Positions 14,945-20,143 of a stretch of 21,359 bases of DNA are shown here, one piece after another. Under the pieces are notes generated by a model. The model did no database searches. It saw only the letters and a program-made list of their open reading frames with translations, and was not told the DNA's origin. The translations under genes and the position numbers were made by a program. Each line of letters begins with the position of its first letter. Position 1 is the first letter of the stretch. Origin of the DNA: RGIG1995 sp045587445 (GTDB lineage Bacteria > Bacillota > Clostridia > Oscillospirales > CAG-272); assembly GCA_045587445.1 (NCBI GenBank), contig JAZNCH010000041.1, positions 1 to 21,359 on the forward strand, read 5' to 3'.

Positions 14945-16168
14945 ATGACAAAGAAGACTTTGAGAAATTATGCAAAGCTTATAACAAAGGTTGGCGTAAA
15001 CGTACAAAAGGGACAAGAGGTTGTTATAAATGCCGAGACAGACCAACCGGAGTTTGTTGCGATTGTAGCGGAAGAGTGCTATAAGGCAGGCGCGAAGAGG
15101 GTAGTTGTTGATTGGAGTTATCAGCCTTTGACGAAGCTCGGCGTAAGATATAGAACCTTGAAAGATTTGAGCAGGGTTGAGGAATATCAAGAAGCAAGAT
15201 TGAAATACAGACTTGAAACTTTACCCGCTATGATACATCTTCATTCGGCAGACCCCGACGGATTAAAGGGAATTAATCAGGAGAAATACAGCAAGGCGAC
15301 ACAGGCTATAAGAAACGTAACGAAGCCCTACAGAGACCAAATGGATAATAAATATCAGTGGTGTATTGCGGCAGTACCGTCAGTTGCATGGGCGAAGAAA
15401 GTATTTCCTAACGAGAGAAAGAGCGTAGCTGTAGAAAAGCTTTGGGAAGCGATTTTGTATTCTTCACGTTGTGATGAAGACCCTATTGCTTCTTGGGATA
15501 GTCATAACAAGAACCTCCACGCAAAGTGTAAGTATTTGAATGATTTAAGAATAAAGACACTTATTTATAAGTCATCAAACGGAACAGATTTTCGTGTTGG
15601 TATGATTGAAGATGCAGAGTTTCTCGGCGGAGCGCACGAGACGGTGCAGGGCGTTGAATTTAATGCGAATATTCCAAGTGAAGAAGTGTTTATATCTCCC
15701 AAGAGAGGCGAGGCTGATGGTATCGTATATTCATCAAAGCCTTTGTCATATCAGGGCGAGGTTATTGACAATTTTTCCGTAAAATTTGAGAACGGTAAGG
15801 TTGTTGAAGTAAAGGCTGAACAGAACGAAGAGTTGCTGAAGAAGCTTGTCGGAATGGACGAAGGCGCAGCATATCTCGGAGAATGTGCGCTCGTGCCTTA
15901 TGATTCGCCTATTCGTAATTCGGGAGTGCTTTTCTATACGACGTTGTTTGATGAAAATGCAGCTTGTCACTTGGCACTTGGACGCGGCTTTACAAATACG
16001 ATAAAGGATTTTGATAAGTATACTTTGGAAGAGCTTCACGAAAAGGGAATAAACGATTCCATGATTCACGTTGACTTTATGATAGGTACAGAAGACCTTG
16101 ACATAACAGCCGAGACAGTTGACGGAAAGACCGTACAGGTATTTAAGAACGGTAACTGGGCATTTTAA
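14945..16168 (+). CDS. M29 family metallo-aminopeptidase
   Basis: A 407-residue cytoplasmic aminopeptidase of the thermophilic aminopeptidase (M29, AmpS/PepS-like) family, which removes N-terminal residues from peptides with two divalent metals. The expected metal-binding segments are present in order: NIPSEEVFISP (glutamate), DEGAAYLGECALVP (glutamate), ENAACHLALG (histidine) and IHVDFMIG (histidine and aspartate). Length matches the family. AAGGAG lies 9 nt before the ATG at 14945. The 28-nt gap after the U32 gene suggests one transcript, consistent with peptide turnover if the U32 protein is a peptidase. Downstream come a repeat copy and a terminator. Confidence 0.92.
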   Translation: MTKKTLRNYAKLITKVGVNVQKGQEVVINAETDQPEFVAIVAEECYKAGAKRVVVDWSYQPLTKLGVRYRTLKDLSRVEEYQEARLKYRLETLPAMIHLHSADPDGLKGINQEKYSKATQAIRNVTKPYRDQMDNKYQWCIAAVPSVAWAKKVFPNERKSVAVEKLWEAILYSSRCDEDPIASWDSHNKNLHAKCKYLNDLRIKTLIYKSSNGTDFRVGMIEDAEFLGGAHETVQGVEFNANIPSEEVFISPKRGEADGIVYSSKPLSYQGEVIDNFSVKFENGKVVEVKAEQNEELLKKLVGMDEGAAYLGECALVPYDSPIRNSGVLFYTTLFDENAACHLALGRGFTNTIKDFDKYTLEELHEKGINDSMIHVDFMIGTEDLDITAETVDGKTVQVFKNGNWAF

Positions 16169-16170
16169 GA

Positions 16171-16225
16171 TAAAAAGACTTGGGAACTTTTTGGAAAAAG
16201 CTCCCAAACCCTCAAAGCCTTTAAA
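16171..16225 (+). repeat. 3'-flank repeat, copy 2
   Basis: It starts 3 nt after the stop codon of the M29 gene and reads ACTTGGGAACTTTTTGG, then GAAAAAGCTCCCAAA, CCCTCAAA and CTTTAAA. The arms TTGGGA and TCCCAA with the T/A core form a clear hairpin, better preserved than in copy 1 at 10184-10240. A terminator follows directly. Confidence 0.8.
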
Positions 16226-16227
16226 TA

Positions 16228-16263
16228 AAAAAACCTCTCATTTGAAAAAACGAGAGGTTTTTT
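16228..16263 (+). terminator. Terminator of the U32-M29 operon
   Basis: A 12-bp stem (16228-16239 with 16252-16263) has six A/T and six mainly GC pairs, a 12-nt loop and a run of six T at the 3' side. It lies immediately after repeat copy 2. Confidence 0.85.
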
Positions 16264-16287
16264 GTCGCAGAAATATAATAGCTGTTT

Positions 16288-16534
16288 TTGGGGGACGACC
16301 ATTGTGCTAAGCGCAAAAAACGAACAAATTTCCAGACTCCAAAGGTGAGAGGGAAAAATACGCACAAATTTGCACAAATAAAACCCCGTGCGGTAGAGGG
16401 GACGGCGTCCCCGACGAGCCGAAGAAAACAACCAAATTTGTACAAACAAAAAATATTGGGCGATTCGTGAATCGCCCTTACGTTGTAATATAAAAATGGC
16501 ACGATTTTGTAGGGGCGACGTCCTCGACGCCCCG
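16288..16534. repeat. Cluster of GC-rich palindromic intergenic repeats
   Basis: No gene is supported between the terminator at 16263 and the small gene ending at 16542. Instead there are four GC-rich units in AT-rich spacer: a partial unit GGGGGACGACCATTGTGCT (16289-16307), a GGGGAC/GTCCCC hairpin (16398-16412), a perfect GGGCGATTC/GAATCGCCC hairpin (16458-16477) and a GGGGCG/CGCCCC hairpin (16512-16533). Between them the AT-rich word CAAATTT followed by ACAAA-type sequence recurs near 16325, 16365 and 16434. The units share GGGGCGAC-like cores and look like relatives of one mobile or amplified palindromic element. They lie where backbone genes give way to the toxin locus. Confidence 0.7.
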
Positions 16535-16541
16535 AGAAAAC

Positions 16542-16808
16542 CTATACTAATAATAGTGTGATTGTGCCTCCAACATAGCTAATATTTATAAACCAAAAAA
16601 CAATCTTTGAGCAGATTCTTTTTTTATTGTTTATAGTCTCATCTTGGCTTAATAAAAAAAGCAATATTTGAATTGGTAATAGGAATAAAAATGTGCCTAT
16701 TGCATCACCTAATAGTGATTCTATTTTGATATTTCTTATACACAAAAAGCAAACAATGATAAAATTTACTATAGCTAATAGAATCAATAGTTTATAATTC
16801 TTTTTCAA
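16542..16808 (-). CDS. Small three-helix membrane protein, unknown
   Basis: 88 residues, mostly hydrophobic, with likely transmembrane helices near 7-25, 33-53 and 68-88. A polar, lysine-containing loop (SQDETINNKKR) separates the second and third. The start is TTG at 16808, supported by a perfect GGAGGA 6 nt upstream (16815-16820). The family was not recognised. As the last gene of the minus-strand cluster behind an Rhs toxin, a role as a membrane immunity protein for a toxin no longer present is possible but unproven. Confidence 0.65.
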   Translation of the reverse strand: MKKNYKLLILLAIVNFIIVCFLCIRNIKIESLLGDAIGTFLFLLPIQILLFLLSQDETINNKKRICSKIVFWFINISYVGGTITLLLV

Positions 16809-16897
16809 AACAAATCCTCCACTTATGCAGATTTATGAATTCCTAAATTCATATACTAACATAATAAATTTCAGTTCTTCTACTTTACTTTAATCAA

Positions 16898-17197
16898 TTA
16901 AAAATGTTTTGGGTGTTCTGGTGGTAAGCAAATATCGCAGAACCATTTTTCATCAATAATACAACCGTCAGAGAATTCATCAATGCAATTTGATTTATCG
17001 TGGTCAGATACCCAAGCACCGCACTTGCAACATTTGCCGCAATTATCGTTATCTAATTCATGTATGCTTGAACTTACAAACTGAACATTTGTATATTTTT
17101 TTAAAAGATTTTCTAAAGAATCATCAATGTTATTTTGAAGAGATATATTTTCCGTATCATCTTCAACTACAACAAAAAGTTTATATAAATATGCCAT
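16898..17197 (-). CDS. Small cysteine-rich, probably zinc-binding protein, unknown
   Basis: 99 residues. The N-terminal half is acidic and helical (VVEDDTENISLQNNIDD). The C-terminal half holds a cluster of cysteines and histidines (NCGKCCKCGAWVSDHDK, then GCIIDEKWFCDICLPPEHPK) with CxxC pairs that could bind zinc. The ATG at 17197 is preceded by GGGAAGTGG about 7 nt upstream. The start codon overlaps the stop of an upstream YD-repeat-like frame (TAAATG at 17200-17195), so it may be translationally coupled to it. That position is consistent with an orphan immunity gene attached to a former toxin end. No family was recognised. Confidence 0.6.
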   Translation of the reverse strand: MAYLYKLFVVVEDDTENISLQNNIDDSLENLLKKYTNVQFVSSSIHELDNDNCGKCCKCGAWVSDHDKSNCIDEFSDGCIIDEKWFCDICLPPEHPKHF

Positions 17198-17326
17198 TTA
17201 TGACCACTTCCCATATACTATTTTAAAATCAAGGATTTTGCCAGATGCGTCTTGGAAATAGTGTAGACTAACAGTAACTCTGGTTAACAACTCACTGCCG
17301 TTGTAGGTATAGTTTGTTGTTACTTT
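17198..17326 (-). pseudogene. YD-repeat (Rhs) remnant
   Basis: A 42-codon frame bounded by TGA (17329-17327) and TAA (17200-17198) lacks its own start. It reads NYTYNGSELLTRVTV, then HYFQDASGKILDFKIVYG. The pattern Y-x-Y-N-G...L-T-R-V-T...Y-F-x-D-A-S-G resembles YD repeats of Rhs proteins such as the one at 20144-21359. It overlaps the last 7 nt of the 197-residue membrane protein gene in another frame. The likeliest reading is a scrap of an rhs gene left by recombination. A short C-terminal piece of another secreted protein is the alternative. Confidence 0.45.
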
Positions 17327-17913
17327 TCACTGTCATTTATTCTTTGGAGTAGCTTTTTTTGTTTTTTCTTATATCGTCTATACTTTCTTTTTATTGCGTC
17401 AAAAAAAGTTACGTGCCCCCAAATTAAAGACTTAAGCACAAGAATAATTGTAACAAAAGAGAAGCCTATCAGTCCGTGTATTCTTTGTGTGCGTTGTATA
17501 TCATTATGTTTTTCTATACTCCAAACAGTATTATCTTCGTCCTGTAAATTGACTATCTGTTTTACCCAAAAACTATAATGAACATACTGCGGTAGATGCT
17601 CACGTATTGTTGCTTTGACAGTATTTCCCTCCGTTAGCAACACACTTTCTATTATGTCTGTGCTGCTTCCACCCAAATCCATAATATATTTGTCATCATG
17701 TGTGTATACAATCAAAATATTTCTATAGAATATTGGGTATCCAATTTTCTTAACTCTAACTGCTTCTATTGTATCAACATAAGTGTTGTTGGTTGTTGCT
17801 GTAGCTGTAACATTAAAAAACCAAATCCATGCTAACACAATTATTAGGTATAAAACTACAAATCTTACTATATTTTTTGTAGTGTATGATTTAAACAAAA
17901 TTAATTTTTTCAT
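17320..17913 (-). CDS. Two-helix membrane protein of unknown function
   Basis: 197 residues. The N-terminal helix (about 15-35, FVVLYLIIVLAWIWFF) and a second helix (about 146-163) enclose a soluble segment of about 105 residues, which should lie outside the cell. A strongly basic tail (KRKYRRYKKKQKK) should lie inside. The extracytoplasmic segment contains VKKIGYPIFYRN and DDKYIMDLGGSS, resembling small beta-rich domains of clostridial membrane proteins, but no family is certain. The ribosome binding site before the ATG at 17913 is weak. It lies in the cluster of small genes behind the Rhs toxin. Confidence 0.6.
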   Translation of the reverse strand: MKKLILFKSYTTKNIVRFVVLYLIIVLAWIWFFNVTATATTNNTYVDTIEAVRVKKIGYPIFYRNILIVYTHDDKYIMDLGGSSTDIIESVLLTEGNTVKATIREHLPQYVHYSFWVKQIVNLQDEDNTVWSIEKHNDIQRTQRIHGLIGFSFVTIILVLKSLIWGHVTFFDAIKRKYRRYKKKQKKLLQRINDSEK

Positions 17914-17984
17914 AATGATACTTTATAATTTTTCTCTCTGACAAAATAGCAAAGTGTTGTGCCGGAGTAAATTACACATAATAG

Positions 17985-18356
17985 TTATTGTTTTTTTATA
18001 ATGTCAAATGCCGGAAGTAGTTCATAGTTTGGATAAAGTTTTATTATACTGTCAATATAGTCACAATAAACAATGTCTTCTGTATGCGAGTCAAACTCTT
18101 TATAGATGTCTGTTTCTGCAAAGAAATAGGTGTTGGGATTAGAGGGATCTCTGGGGCCTCCGTAACCTAACTGTGAACCGATTGAAATTTTTGCTCGATC
18201 CCACCAGCGAATTGCAGATATATAGAATCCATTTTTTAATACAATTGAAACTAATTCGACAGGATTATCCACTATTATCTCATAAAACTGAGTGCTTGAA
18301 TCGCAGCATCCAATTTTTAAAACTGTATGTGATTTTAAATATTCATTTAGTTTCAT
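17985..18356 (-). CDS. Unknown acidic protein, candidate immunity protein
   Basis: 123 residues, cytoplasmic by appearance (no hydrophobic helix), and acidic. A distinctive central stretch reads SAIRWWDRAKI, then LGYGGPRDPSNPNTYFFAETD. The paired tryptophans and GGPRDP look like a conserved core of a small single-domain family, but I cannot name it. The ATG at 18356 is preferred over one at 18395 because GTAGGTGA lies about 5 nt upstream of it. Its size, isolation and place in the tandem minus-strand array fit an immunity gene without a partner toxin, by inference from context only. Confidence 0.6.
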   Translation of the reverse strand: MKLNEYLKSHTVLKIGCCDSSTQFYEIIVDNPVELVSIVLKNGFYISAIRWWDRAKISIGSQLGYGGPRDPSNPNTYFFAETDIYKEFDSHTEDIVYCDYIDSIIKLYPNYELLPAFDIIKKQ

Positions 18357-18474
18357 AAACTCACCTACTCTTTTATAGATTGTTTTAGGACGCAATCAAG
18401 TTTGAATCTCTACTTGTATTCTAATTAATCGAAATTTTTGCACTCGTACACAGTAATTTTAAATTATTTTTAAA

Positions 18475-18516
18475 ACTCAATAATCATTCGTTTCATACAA
18501 TTGCGGGTTATTGAGT
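18475..18516 (-). terminator. Weak terminator-like hairpin after the HEAT-like gene
   Basis: Arms ACTCAATAA (18475-18483) and TTATTGAGT (18508-18516) pair perfectly over 9 bp with a 24-nt loop. On the minus strand the stem is followed by TTTTAAAAAT. The long loop and low GC make termination uncertain. The remaining spacer 18357-18561 shows no gene. Confidence 0.35.
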
Positions 18517-18561
18517 ATTGTCTTCATTTTATTGCGTAGAGCAGTAGATGTACTACAAGGA

Positions 18562-19029
18562 TTATTTTAGTTTATTATACAGTTCTTCTATCAGCTCTAG
18601 TCTTCTGGCAGTATTATCTCCAATCGTTTCCAAAGTTTCTTTTAATACTTCTTTTTCAGTAATAGAATTTTGAGAAATCAGATTATTCATCATGTCATAC
18701 GCTTTATACATACATTCAAAATTGCCACTATGAATTAATTCACAAAACATTTTGACACATTCTGTATCTGAATAATCCAAAAAACTCAACGCATATAACA
18801 AACTCCCTTTTGTGTTTTCAGTTTTGGGAGATTTTATCAAAGAAACCAATGTGTTTTTTAATTCAACATTTTTCGGACATATTTGACAGAGCAAATATGC
18901 TATTTCACCTCGTATTATGGCATTATCAGTTGTTGCCAGAATGTTAAGATACAAAGGAATATTCTTCTCATCTTTAGGGAGTTTATCAACCGAATCACCT
19001 AAATCAGCATTTTGTTTATTGTATTTCAT
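18562..19029 (-). CDS. HEAT-repeat-like helical protein, candidate immunity protein
   Basis: 155 residues, almost entirely helical. Helix pairs repeat about every 30-35 residues (IPLYLNILATTDNAIIRGEI, then NTLVSLIKSPKTENTKGSL, then VKMFCELIHSGNFECMYKAY). This is the pattern of short HEAT/armadillo-type solenoids, which are common among immunity proteins of polymorphic toxin systems. The ATG at 19029 has GAGG about 10 nt upstream; an ATG between them opens only a three-codon frame. It stands apart from the Rhs gene by a degenerate segment, so it is probably an orphan rather than the cognate partner of the current toxin. Confidence 0.6.
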   Translation of the reverse strand: MKYNKQNADLGDSVDKLPKDEKNIPLYLNILATTDNAIIRGEIAYLLCQICPKNVELKNTLVSLIKSPKTENTKGSLLYALSFLDYSDTECVKMFCELIHSGNFECMYKAYDMMNNLISQNSITEKEVLKETLETIGDNTARRLELIEELYNKLK

Positions 19030-19046
19030 ATATTCATTACCTCATT

Positions 19047-19285
19047 TTATTTTGGAAAAGGATATCCCAATTCCCACAAACTATTATACAATTCCTCTAA
19101 GTTAGCACGACTAAAGTGGTACTGTTACTTGATATGTATATTCGGTCAAGATGTTGTTCAAAAATTCTTACCGACAGTCTATTCTTGCTGTCGTCATAAC
19201 GCAATTTCAGTTTCGACAGCAGGGAATTGGTTAAGCTGTCAACAACCTTTTTGCTCGTTGATAGATAGAGATATGAAACATACCT
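19047..19285 (-). pseudogene. Frameshifted remnant of an unidentified gene
   Basis: Two minus-strand frames join into one plausible protein tail. The first, open from about 19285, reads KKVVDSLTNSLLSKLKLRYD, DSKNRLSVRIFEQHLDRIYI, then SSNS. Near 19105-19115 the coding character passes to another frame reading QYHFSRANLEELYSLWELGY and ending PFPK with a stop at 19047-19049. Neither frame has a good start. The second ends like a natural C-terminus 18 nt before the HEAT-like gene start. No family was recognised. It may be the lost partner gene or toxin end that belonged with the HEAT-like protein. Confidence 0.35.
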
Positions 19286-19294
19286 CTATCTATC
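19260..19294. repeat. Perfect 11-bp inverted repeat after the double-CxxCG gene
   Basis: GATAGATAGAG (19260-19270) and CTCTATCTATC (19284-19294) are perfect complements around a 13-nt loop, 6 nt past the stop of the gene ending at 19301. No T run follows on the minus strand, so it is a poor rho-independent terminator. It could be an mRNA end-stabilising hairpin or a recombination boundary. Confidence 0.6.
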
Positions 19295-19300
19295 TTCTAA

Positions 19301-20140
19301 TTAAACAAGCTCTATTGGTTCAAATACAAGTCCTCTGTCCATTTTGTTGTTAGTTAAAAAGCGGTAAACCTTTTGACTAACAATTATTTTTTGGGGGGCA
19401 GCACTCCCCCAACCAAACGCTTCAAATGTTTTTACAAAATCAGGTGCACCTTCAAATACGGCCTTTTGGTATGTAAGCATACCAATTCCTGTTGGATGAT
19501 ATTTGGGGATTCCGCATTCAGTACAAACCTCAATATTGTTTATTGTTGGTTCTTTAGGAATTATTCCTTTTTGAAGAATATAGGGAATATCTAATTGCCA
19601 AACGTCGTCAAGAACGGTATCACCTTTTTTGTTTTTCACCTCTCGATAACCTAATCCCATAATATCGGAGTTTTCTAAAATGTTCCTAGTAGAATTACTT
19701 ACAAACAATTCGTCAGAAACCCAATTAAGCATAAAGAAACATCGGCTTCCCCATTTAGGTTGTTTCATCAACCTAAATGAGTCTATTTGTTTTAATCCTG
19801 TACCACAGTTTTTGCAGCGTTTTTCATCAGAGTATGTTATCCCTTTTCTGTAATTATTATTATTCTCAGGCTGTGGATAACCATTGTGCCATTTACTCCG
19901 AAGAGATAACCATTTAGCAGAGCAAAGTTCTTCATTGGAATAAATAGTTTCTGACAATGGACGAAGCACATCATTTCTTTGTGCATAATTCTCAATCCAT
20001 TTCCAATGAGGATTACTTTCGAGAATATCAAAGGCTGTTATTATTTCTCCTTCGTCATACTCAATACAATTATCTTTCAAGTATTGAATTAATTCTAGAT
20101 TTTTTTTTGCTCTAAATGCAATATGTTTTTTTATCTCCAT
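19301..20140 (-). CDS. Double-CxxCG motif protein, probable immunity protein of the Rhs toxin
   Basis: 279 residues, soluble. Two CxxCG motifs, C109-K-N-C112-G and C206-T-E-C209-G, are 97 residues apart. The layout recalls the double-CXXCG motif proteins, a family that includes immunity partners of polymorphic toxins in myxobacteria; the family assignment is from memory of the motif layout. The segment after the second motif (IPKYHPTGIGMLTY and EAFGWGSAAPQK) and the hydrophobic end VFEPIELV look like a folded domain. The ATG is only 3 nt after the toxin stop codon, the classical position of a cognate immunity gene, so co-translation is expected. Its ribosome binding site is weak. Confidence 0.7.
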   Translation of the reverse strand: MEIKKHIAFRAKKNLELIQYLKDNCIEYDEGEIITAFDILESNPHWKWIENYAQRNDVLRPLSETIYSNEELCSAKWLSLRSKWHNGYPQPENNNNYRKGITYSDEKRCKNCGTGLKQIDSFRLMKQPKWGSRCFFMLNWVSDELFVSNSTRNILENSDIMGLGYREVKNKKGDTVLDDVWQLDIPYILQKGIIPKEPTINNIEVCTECGIPKYHPTGIGMLTYQKAVFEGAPDFVKTFEAFGWGSAAPQKIIVSQKVYRFLTNNKMDRGLVFEPIELV

Positions 20141-20143
20141 AAA

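Noticed and set aside
16119..16502. Several 60-94-codon frames in both directions over the repeat region
   Set aside because: They translate the palindromic repeats and terminator, have no ribosome binding sites and no protein-like composition.
16264..16541. Possible CRISPR array, because of repeated short units
   Set aside because: Units differ in sequence and spacing, there are no equal-length spacers, and no cas genes are present in the window.
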